Shown here: positions 6,848 to 13,014 of the stretch, piece after piece
Layout of the letters: each line of letters starts with the position of its first letter
How positions within the stretch are numbered: position 1 is the first letter of the stretch
From: JAAFHS01 sp031396505
GTDB lineage: Bacteria; Pseudomonadota; Alphaproteobacteria; Rhodobacterales; Rhodobacteraceae
Direction of reading: 5' to 3'
NCBI GenBank assembly: GCA_031396505.1
Contig: JANNKX010000388.1
Coordinates: forward strand, 1-13,853
DNA: 13,853 bases
Notes under the pieces: generated by a model
What the model saw: only the letters and a program-made list of their open reading frames with translations
Told to the model about the DNA's origin: nothing
Databases searched by the model: none
Position numbers and translations under genes: made by a program

Positions 6848-7594
6848 GTGTTTGCCGATGCCGACCTGACGGATGATGCGTTTCTGTGCGGGCGGTTGCA
6901 ATTGTGGCAACCGCGTCGCGGGTACCGGGCGGCCACCGATCCTGTTCTGCTGGCCGCCTGTGTTGACGCGCGGGCCGGGCAGCGTGTGCTTGACCTTGGT
7001 TGCGGGGCAGGGGCCGCGTCACTGTGCCTTGCCGCGCGCGTGCCGGGGCTGGTGCATGCGGGGCTGGAGGTGCAGCCGGACTATGCCGATCTCGCCCGTC
7101 GCAACGCCGCACGCAATGCTGTGGCGATGCATGTGGTTACAGGCGATGTTGCCGCCATCCCCCGCGATCTGCGCATTGATTTCGACCATGTGATGTCCAA
7201 CCCGCCCTACTATCCGCCCGGTGGCACGCCATCGCCCGATGCCGGGCGCGCCGCCGCCCTGCAGGTGGCCACCCCCATCACGACATGGGTTGCCGCCGGA
7301 ATGCGCCGTCTTGCCCCCGGTGGATGGCTGACCATGATCATCGCCGCCGATCTTTTGCCCGACGCCCTGTCCCTTGCTCCCCATGCCGCGATCCTGCCGT
7401 TGGCGCCACGCGAAGGCCGCTCTGCCCCCCGCGTGATCTTGCAGGTGCGCAAAACCGGCAAACGCCCCTTCCGCCTGCTGGCCCCCTTTGTCATCCACGC
7501 AGGCCCCGCCCACGATGGCGACCGCGAAAGCTATACCCCCGCCGCCAATGCCGTGCTGCGCGAGGGTGGTTCCCTGTCGGCGCTATTTCGCTAA
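6848..7594 (+). CDS. TrmN6-like methyltransferase (tRNA1(Val) adenine-37 N6-methyltransferase family)
   Basis: A 248-residue class I SAM-dependent methyltransferase. Motif I is VLDLGCGAGAAS (47-58), the acidic end of strand 2 is in GLEVQPDYADLARRNA (E74), and motif IV is NPPY (118-121), typical of enzymes that methylate an exocyclic amino group of adenine or glutamine. The N-terminal LWQPRRGYRAATDPVLLAA matches the YfiC/TrmN6 family, which makes m6A37 in tRNA1(Val). The start is GTG at 6848, supported by GGGGG at 6838-6842 with a 5-nt spacer; it directly abuts the TAG of the DUF2007 gene. Substrate identity is inferred from family membership only. Confidence 0.88.
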   Translation: MFADADLTDDAFLCGRLQLWQPRRGYRAATDPVLLAACVDARAGQRVLDLGCGAGAASLCLAARVPGLVHAGLEVQPDYADLARRNAARNAVAMHVVTGDVAAIPRDLRIDFDHVMSNPPYYPPGGTPSPDAGRAAALQVATPITTWVAAGMRRLAPGGWLTMIIAADLLPDALSLAPHAAILPLAPREGRSAPRVILQVRKTGKRPFRLLAPFVIHAGPAHDGDRESYTPAANAVLREGGSLSALFR

Positions 7595-7599
7595 ATGCG

Positions 7600-7617
7600 A
7601 CCAAAATTCTTTTTGGT
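7600..7617 (+). terminator. Weak AT-rich hairpin after the TrmN6-like gene
   Basis: ACCAAAA and TTTTGGT form a perfect 7-bp stem around a TTCT loop, six bases after the TAA of the methyltransferase gene. The descending arm is T-rich but no T-run follows it and the stem has few G-C pairs, so termination here would be inefficient. It could instead be a regulatory site ahead of the DUF465 gene. Confidence 0.3.
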
Positions 7618-7694
7618 GGATTCCGGAAACAAGTGACACGACTCGGAAAACGTGGTGCAGTTACAAATGTGTCATCAACCCCAGGAGGATCGGA

Positions 7695-7862
7695 ATGAGC
7701 ATCGCTTCGCATCTGCAAGAGCTGCGCCGCAAGCATGAAAACCTGTCACATATGGTTGAATCCGAACAGCGAAGCCCGGGGTCTGATGCGCTGAAGATTG
7801 CCGAGTTGAAAAAGCAGAAACTCAGGCTGAAAGAAGAAATGTCGCGCCTTAGTCAGGCGTAA
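7695..7862 (+). CDS. Small DUF465 (YdcH) family protein
   Basis: A 55-residue, highly charged helical protein of the DUF465/YdcH family. The family pattern is visible: HLQELRRKHENLSHMVE at the N-terminus and LKIAELKKQKLRLKEEMSRL at the C-terminus, forming an antiparallel helical hairpin. The function is unknown. The start is well defined by AGGAGG at 7683-7688 with a 6-nt spacer, the strongest ribosome site in the window, which suggests abundant translation. The 100 bp upstream can hold its own promoter. Its last 14 bp overlap the end of the convergent transporter gene. Confidence 0.9.
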   Translation: MSIASHLQELRRKHENLSHMVESEQRSPGSDALKIAELKKQKLRLKEEMSRLSQA

Positions 7863-8730
7863 TTGGGCCTTTGGCCCGTGCACTGGCGCGCGCCGCCAGT
7901 GCCGCGCCTGCCACGATCAACGCGGCCGCAACGACGATTGCGCCAGATGCTCTTGTTTGGCCGAAAACAATCAATGCCAACGTCGACAGCAAAGGCGCAG
8001 CATAGGAAACCACACCTAAAAGCTGAATATCGCCCTGTTTCATGCCAATGTCCCACGTGAAAAACGCAAGGCCGACCGGCCCGATACCGAGTGCGATTAT
8101 GCTCGCCCAGCCCGATGCGCCATTTGGCCAAACGGTCTGTTCCAGCCAAATGTGTGCCACAGCAGAAAGGGCCGCCGTCGCGAGACAAAATACCGTCACA
8201 GCCTCGGTCGGGACCCGGCCCAAATGACGTGACAGCACCGAATAAGCCGCCCATGTCAACGCGCACAGAAATGCCAGCCCCAGTGCTGGCAGGCTGGTGC
8301 CACCCGGTCCCGAATTTGCCGTCAACACGATGATCGCGGCCCCACCCAAGGCAATGATGGCACCGATAACATGCAATTTTGTCAACTTTTCATCCGGCAG
8401 CAGGCCTGAAAACAGCACGATGAACAGCGGCCACAGATAAGCGATCAACCCCGTTGCAGCATTTGGACCCAGCCTGAACGCCGTGAAGTACAACGCATGA
8501 TAGCCAAACAGCCCCACAGTGCCAAAGGCATAAACCTGCCATGATACACCTCGCAGCACGCCAAACCCGCGCCGCGCCGTCCAGATCAGGCCAATCGCGC
8601 CACCAATGCCAAAACACATCGCATTCAGCAAAAGTGGCGGCACAGGTGCCGACCCGATGGTCAGCAGCGCCAGCAGTGACCACATCAAAATCGCCGTCAT
8701 ACCAATCAGCGTCGCGCGGTTGCGTGTCAT
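7849..8730 (-). CDS. EamA/DMT-family transporter, YddG-like
   Basis: A 293-residue membrane protein with ten hydrophobic segments in two EamA repeats, the drug/metabolite transporter fold. It resembles the YddG branch (aromatic amino acid exporters) in the opening RATLIGMTAILMWS, in LIAYLWPLFIVLF, in LTWAAYSVLSR, and in TWDIGMKQGDIQLLGVVSYAAPLLSTLAL in the second half. Export of an amino acid or related metabolite is plausible; the actual substrate is unknown. The ATG at 8730 has GAGG five nucleotides upstream. The stop overlaps the convergent DUF465 gene by 14 bp, so transcription of the two genes may interfere. Confidence 0.88.
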   Translation of the reverse strand: MTRNRATLIGMTAILMWSLLALLTIGSAPVPPLLLNAMCFGIGGAIGLIWTARRGFGVLRGVSWQVYAFGTVGLFGYHALYFTAFRLGPNAATGLIAYLWPLFIVLFSGLLPDEKLTKLHVIGAIIALGGAAIIVLTANSGPGGTSLPALGLAFLCALTWAAYSVLSRHLGRVPTEAVTVFCLATAALSAVAHIWLEQTVWPNGASGWASIIALGIGPVGLAFFTWDIGMKQGDIQLLGVVSYAAPLLSTLALIVFGQTRASGAIVVAAALIVAGAALAARASARAKGPITPD

Positions 8731-8788
8731 GTCATCCTCTGCATCACGCCGCCACTGGCGCGGTTGATGCGTGCATTGTCAAGCAGTT

Positions 8789-8809
8789 GCCTTGCGTTAC
8801 GCGCAAGGC
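8789..8809 (+). repeat. 8-bp stem inverted repeat upstream of the 47-aa gene
   Basis: GCCTTGCG and CGCAAGGC form a perfect 8-bp inverted repeat around a TTACG spacer. It lies 84 bp before the ATG of the 47-residue protein and 59 bp upstream of the divergent transporter start. It could be an operator serving either gene or a leader hairpin; nothing in the sequence decides between them. Confidence 0.45.
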
Positions 8810-8892
8810 GGCCATGCGCGCAGTCCGCTTGCCGCCAGATGCCCTGCGCCACATGTTACGGGCAGGGAGGACAGTCCGAAAGGGATGTCCAA

Positions 8893-9036
8893 ATGCAAAA
8901 CGATCCACGCCTATCCAACGATTACTACATCCGCGAGGCACACGCATTGCGTGCCGCCGCCATCCGCGACTTGTTCGCCGCAATGTCGCGCCTGTTGTTT
9001 CGGCGCAAACCGCGCGTGCAGGTTTCCTTCGGTTGA
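8893..9036 (+). CDS. 47-residue basic protein, probable RSP_7527 family
   Basis: A short open frame starting MQNDPRLSNDYYIREAHALR and continuing with AAAIRDLFAAMSRLLF, ending in a basic RRKPRVQ stretch. The pattern of a tyrosine-rich start, an E-A-x-x-L-R-A-x-A-I-R-D core and a basic tail is what I recall of the small RSP_7527 family of Rhodobacteraceae, whose function is unknown. It also recalls the N-terminal helix of DUF1127 proteins. AAAGGGA at 8879-8885, seven nucleotides before the ATG, is a good ribosome site. A longer in-frame ATG at 8764 would run through the intergenic hairpin and is rejected. The 162 bp before it are shared with the divergent transporter gene. Confidence 0.72.
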   Translation: MQNDPRLSNDYYIREAHALRAAAIRDLFAAMSRLLFRRKPRVQVSFG

Positions 9037-9042
9037 TGCATC

Positions 9043-9064
9043 GGGCCGCCAGTGATGGCGGCCC
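9043..9064. terminator. Bidirectional hairpin between the 47-aa gene and phaB
   Basis: GGGCCGCCA and TGGCGGCCC form a perfect, very G+C-rich 9-bp stem closed by GTGA, a GNRA-type tetraloop on the + strand RNA. It starts 7 bp after the stop of the 47-aa gene and ends 15 bp from the phaB stop on the other strand. Position and stability suit a shared transcript end for both converging units. No T-run follows on either strand, so it may stabilise 3' ends rather than act as a classical intrinsic terminator. Confidence 0.65.
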
Positions 9065-9078
9065 ACCTCGTCCAACGA

Positions 9079-9804
9079 TCAGACCACGAATTGTCCACCG
9101 TTCGCCGTGATCGTCGACCCCGTGATGAATCCCGCATCATCTGATGCAAGAAAGGTCACGATCCGGGCAATTTCATCCGGCTCGCCCAGACGCCCCACGG
9201 GGATCAGCGGAATAATGCGTTCGTTCAGCACTTTCTCGTCAATCGCCCGCACCATTTCCGTCCCGATGTAACCGGGGCAGATCGCGTTCACCGTAATGCC
9301 CGCACGCGCGCCTTCCTGTGCCAACGCCTTGGTAAAGCCCAGATCGCCTGCCTTGGCCGCCGAATAGTTGGCCTGCCCTGCCTGCCCTTTCTGCCCGTTG
9401 ATGGATGATATGTTGATCACCCGCCCGAACTTGCGGTCACGCATCCCCGTCCAGACGGGGTGTGTCATGTTGAACAGGCCCGACAGGTTGGTATCCATCA
9501 CCTCTTTCCACATGCCAGGCGTCATCTTGTGAAACATCGCATCGCGCGTGATCCCTGCGTTGTTCACCAACACCTCGACCGGGCCATGTGCCGCCTCCAC
9601 CGTCGCAATGCCCGCTACGCAGGCGTCATAGTCCGCGACAGACCATTTGTAGGTCGGTATGCCCGTGGATTTCGTGAATGCCGCTGCGGCCTCGTCATTG
9701 CCCGCATAATTTGCGGCGACGGTATAGCCTGCAGCCTTCAGTGCAGTGGAGATCGCCGCGCCGATCCCGCGCGAGCCCCCTGTGACCAATGCGACACGAC
9801 CCAT
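9079..9804 (-). CDS. phaB: Acetoacetyl-CoA reductase
   Basis: A 241-residue short-chain dehydrogenase/reductase that reduces acetoacetyl-CoA to (R)-3-hydroxybutyryl-CoA with NADPH, the second step of polyhydroxybutyrate synthesis. Motifs: nucleotide-binding TGGSRGIG (8-15), NNAG (81-84), catalytic N106, S134, Y147 and K151 (YSAAK), and PG (177-178). The stretch ISSINGQKGQAGQANYSAAKAG is characteristic of PhaB rather than FabG, and the neighbouring phaA confirms it. The ATG has an AAAGGGGGG ribosome site four nucleotides upstream. It lies 110 bp after phaA with a strong hairpin between them. Confidence 0.95.
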   Translation of the reverse strand: MGRVALVTGGSRGIGAAISTALKAAGYTVAANYAGNDEAAAAFTKSTGIPTYKWSVADYDACVAGIATVEAAHGPVEVLVNNAGITRDAMFHKMTPGMWKEVMDTNLSGLFNMTHPVWTGMRDRKFGRVINISSINGQKGQAGQANYSAAKAGDLGFTKALAQEGARAGITVNAICPGYIGTEMVRAIDEKVLNERIIPLIPVGRLGEPDEIARIVTFLASDDAGFITGSTITANGGQFVV

Positions 9805-9851
9805 GATTCCCCCCTTTGGTTTTGCTTATCCATCTTGGGTATCAACGATGC

Positions 9852-9882
9852 GAAACGGGCGCAAGAATCTTGCGCCCGTTTC
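9852..9882 (-). terminator. Strong intercistronic hairpin between phaA and phaB
   Basis: GAAACGGGCGCAAG and CTTGCGCCCGTTTC form a perfect 14-bp stem with a 3-nt spacer (AAT on the + strand). It lies 32 bp after the phaA stop and 47 bp before the phaB ATG. In the phaA mRNA the stem ends in GUUUC followed by GCAUCG, so there is no downstream U-run beyond the stem. It may be a partial terminator, an RNA processing or stabilising element, or a hairpin that protects the phaA 3' end. The structure is certain; the role is inferred. Confidence 0.7.
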
Positions 9883-9914
9883 ATCATCTCTGAAACATTG
9901 CTGCGTTTTGTGAC

Positions 9915-11087
9915 TTAGCGTTCCAGGCACATCGCAACACCCATGCCGCCACCGATGCACAGGGTCGCAAGGCCTTTTTTCACGTCGCGCCGGATCATTT
10001 CGTGGATCAGCGTGTTCAGGATGCGCGCGCCCGATGCGCCGATCGGGTGGCCAATGGCAATCGCGCCGCCGTTCACGTTCACAATCGACATATCCCATCC
10101 CATGTCCTTGTTCACCGCACAGGCCTGTGCGGCAAAGGCCTCATTCGCCTCGACCAGATCCAGATCACCGACCTTCCATCCCGCCTTTTCCAGCGCCTTG
10201 CGGCTGGCGTGGATCGGGCCTGCGCCCATGATCGACGGGTCCAGCCCCGCCGTTGCATAAGATGCGATTCGCACCAGTGGCGACAGGCCCCGCTTTGCCG
10301 CCTCGGCCTCAGACATCACCATCACGGCCGCCGCGCCATCGTTCAGGCCGCTTGCATTGGCCGCCGTGACCGAGCCATCCTTCACAAACGCCGGGCGCAG
10401 CTTCTGCATCGCATCCATCGTGGCACCATGGCGGATGTATTCATCCTGATCGACCACCACATCACCTTTGCGGGTTTTCACCGTGAAGGCCGCGATTTCA
10501 TCTTTGAACTTGCCCGCCTTTTGCGCGGCCTCGGCCTTGTTCTGGCTGGCAAGGGCGAATTCATCCTGCATGTCGCGCGAAATCTGCCACTGGTTCGCGA
10601 CATTTTCCGCAGTCTGGCCCATGTGATAGCCGTTGAACGCGTCCCACAGACCGTCGCGGATCATTGTGTCGATGAAACTCAGATCACCCATCTTTTGCCC
10701 GGCCCGCAGATGGGCCGCATGCATCGACATGCTCATGCTTTCCTGACCGCCCGCGATGACGATCGACGCATCGCCCAATTGCACATGCTGTGCCGCCAGT
10801 GCCACCGCGCGCAAACCCGATCCGCAGACCTGATTGATGCCCCAGGCCGACGCCTCTTTCGGCAGGCCTGCGTGGATATGCGCCTGACGTGCCGGGTTCT
10901 GGCCCTGACCTGCGGTCAGAACTTGCCCAAGGATGGTTTCCGAAATGTCGGCCTTATCGACGCCCGCACGGTCAACGACCGCGTTGATCACGGCGGCGCC
11001 CAGTTCATGCGCGGGCGTGCTTGCGAAGGCGCCGTTGAAACTGCCGACGGCGGTGCGTGCAGCCGAGACGATGACCACGTTTGTCAT
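9915..11087 (-). CDS. phaA: Acetyl-CoA C-acetyltransferase (beta-ketothiolase)
   Basis: A 390-residue biosynthetic thiolase that condenses two acetyl-CoA to acetoacetyl-CoA, the first step of polyhydroxybutyrate synthesis. The catalytic residues align with Zoogloea thiolase: nucleophile C88 in QVCGSGLR, N315 in NEAF, H347 in GHPIGASGAR and C377 in CIGGGMG. The length equals the family norm. An AAAGGGA lies eight nucleotides before the ATG. Its gene is followed by phaB, which separates it from degradative thiolases. Upstream, on the same strand and 82 bp away, is the EAL-domain gene; I see no terminator or clear promoter in that gap. Confidence 0.96.
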   Translation of the reverse strand: MTNVVIVSAARTAVGSFNGAFASTPAHELGAAVINAVVDRAGVDKADISETILGQVLTAGQGQNPARQAHIHAGLPKEASAWGINQVCGSGLRAVALAAQHVQLGDASIVIAGGQESMSMSMHAAHLRAGQKMGDLSFIDTMIRDGLWDAFNGYHMGQTAENVANQWQISRDMQDEFALASQNKAEAAQKAGKFKDEIAAFTVKTRKGDVVVDQDEYIRHGATMDAMQKLRPAFVKDGSVTAANASGLNDGAAAVMVMSEAEAAKRGLSPLVRIASYATAGLDPSIMGAGPIHASRKALEKAGWKVGDLDLVEANEAFAAQACAVNKDMGWDMSIVNVNGGAIAIGHPIGASGARILNTLIHEMIRRDVKKGLATLCIGGGMGVAMCLER

Positions 11088-11163
11088 GATTTGATCCCTT
11101 TGGGTGATGAAGGCAAAAGCGATATGTCACGCCTAAGCGGGATCAGGTCCAAAGGCAAGGTTT

Positions 11164-11178
11164 CGGGCACTATGCCCG
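11164..11178. repeat. Small inverted repeat across the EAL gene stop codon
   Basis: CGGGCA and TGCCCG form a perfect 6-bp stem around CTA, which is the EAL gene stop read on the other strand. On the coding strand the hairpin is followed by AAACC, not by a T-run, so it is unlikely to terminate transcription toward phaA. Confidence 0.35.
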
Positions 11179-11994
11179 CTTTTGTTGAACGGTGGCAAAG
11201 GCGGGTTTCACGGATGGTGCGCCGAAGGCATAGCCTTGCAGGCAGTCGGCCCCCAACGCACGCAGGCATTCCGCCTCGGCCGCGGTTTCCACCATTTCGG
11301 CCACGCAAAGCATATGAAAATGCTTTCCCACTGCCAGCATCGCGCGCACCAGTGCCTGATTATCGGGGCAGCTGTCGATGCCACGGGTGAATTCCCCGTC
11401 AATCTTCAGCATATCAAACTCGAAATCGCGGAAATAGCGGAACGCGGTATAGCCAGCACCGAAATCGTCGATGGCAAAGGCGATGCCCTTGCGGCTCAGA
11501 TCGTGCATGAAGCGGATCACCAGTTCCGGCACCGTCATGGCCGAGCTTTCGGTGATTTCCAGGATCAGCCGTTCGGCCACGGTGGGGGATCGTTCGAGGC
11601 CGTGGACCAACGCGCGCATCCAGTCCGGGTGCCCGATCGACCGCGCCGACATGTTGACCGACAGGCGCAGATCAGGGTGTTCGGCCAGTGCCGTCAGACC
11701 CATGCGCAAGGCCGCGACGTCGATCTGGCGGCCGATTTCATGCGCCTCGACCGCAGGCATGAAATCACGGGCCGGGATGGCGCGACCGCCCACATCCATC
11801 ACCCGCATCAGCCCTTCGTAGAACCCGATGCGCGCGGGCTCGCTGGCCATGACCACCGGCTGATAGGCAAGCGCCAGCCGCCGCTGTTGCAGCGCCTGTG
11901 TCACCATTTGCAAAACCTGCTGATCTGCCACCGAAATCGCAATGGCCAAGGGGCTGCTGTTGCCCATCCACGCTGGTTGATGATTTGCCTGCAT
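11170..11994 (-). CDS. EAL-domain protein, probable cyclic-di-GMP phosphodiesterase
   Basis: A 274-residue protein made almost entirely of an EAL domain (about 32-262) with no GGDEF, PAS or membrane segment, so it should be cytoplasmic. EAL enzymes hydrolyse c-di-GMP to pGpG. The signature is EGL (E60) instead of EAL, but the residues that bind metal and substrate in characterised members appear intact: N114 in SVNMS, E146 in LEITES, D176-D177 in AIDDFGAGY, K197 in LKID, E233 and E236 in AEMVE, and Q253 in LQGY. It is therefore probably active. The ATG at 11994 is used because the in-frame extension to 12162 would overlap the divergent tag gene; a GGGA lies about 6 nt upstream. The stop lies inside a small inverted repeat (11164-11178). 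Confidence 0.88.
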   Translation of the reverse strand: MQANHQPAWMGNSSPLAIAISVADQQVLQMVTQALQQRRLALAYQPVVMASEPARIGFYEGLMRVMDVGGRAIPARDFMPAVEAHEIGRQIDVAALRMGLTALAEHPDLRLSVNMSARSIGHPDWMRALVHGLERSPTVAERLILEITESSAMTVPELVIRFMHDLSRKGIAFAIDDFGAGYTAFRYFRDFEFDMLKIDGEFTRGIDSCPDNQALVRAMLAVGKHFHMLCVAEMVETAAEAECLRALGADCLQGYAFGAPSVKPAFATVQQKRA

Positions 11995-12099
11995 CGCTGA
12001 TCCCAGTTCTTTTCCGTGATAGACAGGGTGCGGGTGGAACGGTAAATGAGCGGTGAATGTTCGTATTTGTCGCGAATACATCGTTTCCGGGGGCAACGC
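11995..12099. promoter_or_regulatory. Divergent intergenic region between the EAL gene and tag
   Basis: These 105 bp must carry promoters for both divergent genes. A short imperfect symmetry, GTATT at 12063-12067 with AATAC at 12075-12079, is the only structure seen. No alphaproteobacterial SOS box (GTTC-N7-GTTC) is present: one GTTC at 12059 is followed seven bases later by TCGC. I could not define -35/-10 elements with confidence. Confidence 0.4.
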
Positions 12100-12687
12100 A
12101 TGGACCAGTCGACAGGGCGCTGCCCGTGGTGCGGGGATGATCCGCTTTACGTGCATTACCACGACACCGATTGGGGCGTGCCGGAATATGACAGCCGGGC
12201 GTTATGGGAAAAGCTGATCCTTGACGGGTTTCAGGCCGGGCTTTCCTGGATCACCATCCTGCGCAAACGCGAGACGTTTCGCGCGGCGTTTCAGGGGTTT
12301 CAGCCCGACGTGATTGCGGGTTGGGGCGAGGCGGAGGTGGCGCGCCTGTTGGTTGATCCGGGGATCGTGCGGCATCGGGGCAAGATCGAGGCCACGATCA
12401 AATCGGCGCAGGCCTATTTGCGGATTCAGCAGACTGAACCTTTCGCCGATTACATCTGGCGGTTTGTGGACGGCGTGCCGATCCAGAACCGGCTGACCAG
12501 CATGGCCGAGGTGCAGGCGGCGACCGCGATTTCGACGGCGATGTCAAAGCAGTTGAAAAAGGACGGGTTCAATTTCTGCGGCCCGACGATTGTTTACGCC
12601 TTCATGCAGGCTTGTGGATTGGTGAATGACCACATGATCGACTGCCCGCGCCATGCCGCCGTGGCGGCGATGGGACGGGGAAATTGA
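12100..12687 (+). CDS. tag: DNA-3-methyladenine glycosylase I
   Basis: A 195-residue base-excision repair enzyme that removes 3-methyladenine from alkylated DNA. It follows the E. coli Tag sequence closely: CPWCGDDPLYVHYHDTDWGVPE at the N-terminus, FQAGLSWITILRKRETFRAAF, GIVRHRGKI and FMQACGLVNDH. The structural zinc ligands correspond to C8, H21, H178 and C182. E38 of E. coli Tag, which contacts the base, is aspartate here (D42 in LDGFQAGLSW), a conservative change. The ATG at 12100 has CGGGGG upstream and gives the family length; an in-frame ATG at 12046 would add 18 unrelated residues. The gene is divergent from the EAL gene. Confidence 0.96.
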   Translation: MDQSTGRCPWCGDDPLYVHYHDTDWGVPEYDSRALWEKLILDGFQAGLSWITILRKRETFRAAFQGFQPDVIAGWGEAEVARLLVDPGIVRHRGKIEATIKSAQAYLRIQQTEPFADYIWRFVDGVPIQNRLTSMAEVQAATAISTAMSKQLKKDGFNFCGPTIVYAFMQACGLVNDHMIDCPRHAAVAAMGRGN

Positions 12688-12700
12688 CGGCTGTCAATTT
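12681..12700 (+). terminator. Candidate terminator hairpin overlapping the tag stop
   Basis: AAATTGAC and GTCAATTT form a perfect 8-bp stem around GGCT; the first arm contains the TGA stop of tag. The second arm ends in TTT and is followed by a T-rich stretch (CTACTTTTATT). The stem is AT-rich, so efficiency is uncertain, but placement directly at the gene end fits termination of tag. Confidence 0.5.
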
Positions 12701-12719
12701 CTGATATCTACTTTTATTA

Positions 12720-12736
12720 AAAACATGTTATGTTTT
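12720..12736. repeat. AT-rich inverted repeat
   Basis: AAAACAT and ATGTTTT form a perfect 7-bp inverted repeat around GTT, 33 bp after the tag stop. Only one G-C pair per arm makes a stable RNA hairpin unlikely. It may be a protein-binding site or a chance feature of an AT-rich patch. Confidence 0.4.
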
Positions 12737-12848
12737 ATGGGGCGAAGCAATTTAAGACTTTTGAAACGTTGTGTGAAGAGTGTTCATGCGAGCGAAGAAG
12801 GGGCAGGTTGCTTTTTTGCACTTTCGTCGCCGCAGACGGGGAACGTCC

Positions 12849-12888
12849 TCCCACCCCTAACTCCTCCCGACTAGGGCGCGGAGAGGCA
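12849..12888. repeat. Degenerate G+C-rich intergenic palindromic repeat
   Basis: The segment reads CTCCCACCCCTAACTCCTCC, then CGACTAGGG and CGCGGAGAGG. This resembles the common proteobacterial intergenic element with arms of the CCCCTAACCCTCCCC...GGGGAGAGG kind, but the arms here no longer pair perfectly (CTCC-t-CCC with GGG-cgc-GGAG). It is probably a decayed copy. Other copies elsewhere in the genome would confirm this; none is seen in the window. Confidence 0.35.
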
Positions 12889-13014
12889 CGCAAACCCGGC
12901 ATTGGTTCACTGCACTATGCGTTATCGAAGTTTTGATCCGTGAGTTGAAGCGGAAATCATCCAGCCCTGACGCCTGCCGCGCCGCGCTGGGAGCAGGGTA
13001 AGCGCGCCGACCAG

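Larger units (their letters stand above)
12688..13014. other. Gene-less intergenic region, AT-rich then G+C-rich
   Basis: About 330 bp between tag and the convergent methyltransferase gene. The first ~90 bp are clearly AT-rich, in contrast to the flanks. A 68-codon open frame at 12730-12936 exists but lacks a ribosome site and its codons run through a palindromic repeat, so I do not call it. The segment contains an AT palindrome (12720-12736) and a degenerate G+C-rich palindrome (about 12849-12888). No tRNA or recognisable small RNA was seen. Confidence 0.6.

Noticed and set aside
8764..8892. Longer in-frame start for the 47-aa protein
   Set aside because: The extension is Cys/Arg-rich, runs through an inverted repeat and lacks a ribosome site, whereas the ATG at 8893 has AAAGGGA.
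10002..11390. 462-codon open frame on the + strand opposite phaA and the EAL gene
   Set aside because: It is antisense to phaA, which has full catalytic motifs, and its translation is rich in Arg, His and Cys with no domain: a shadow frame of G+C-rich DNA.
12059..12073. Possible SOS box upstream of tag
   Set aside because: Only one GTTC half-site is present; the partner at N7 reads TCGC, not GTTC.
11995..12162. N-terminal extension of the EAL protein
   Set aside because: It would overlap the start of the divergent tag gene and adds a proline/histidine-rich stretch with no domain.
12730..12936. 68-codon open frame downstream of tag
   Set aside because: No ribosome site, starts inside an AT palindrome, and its second half is a translation of a palindromic repeat (PPTPNSSRLGRGE is typical of such repeats).
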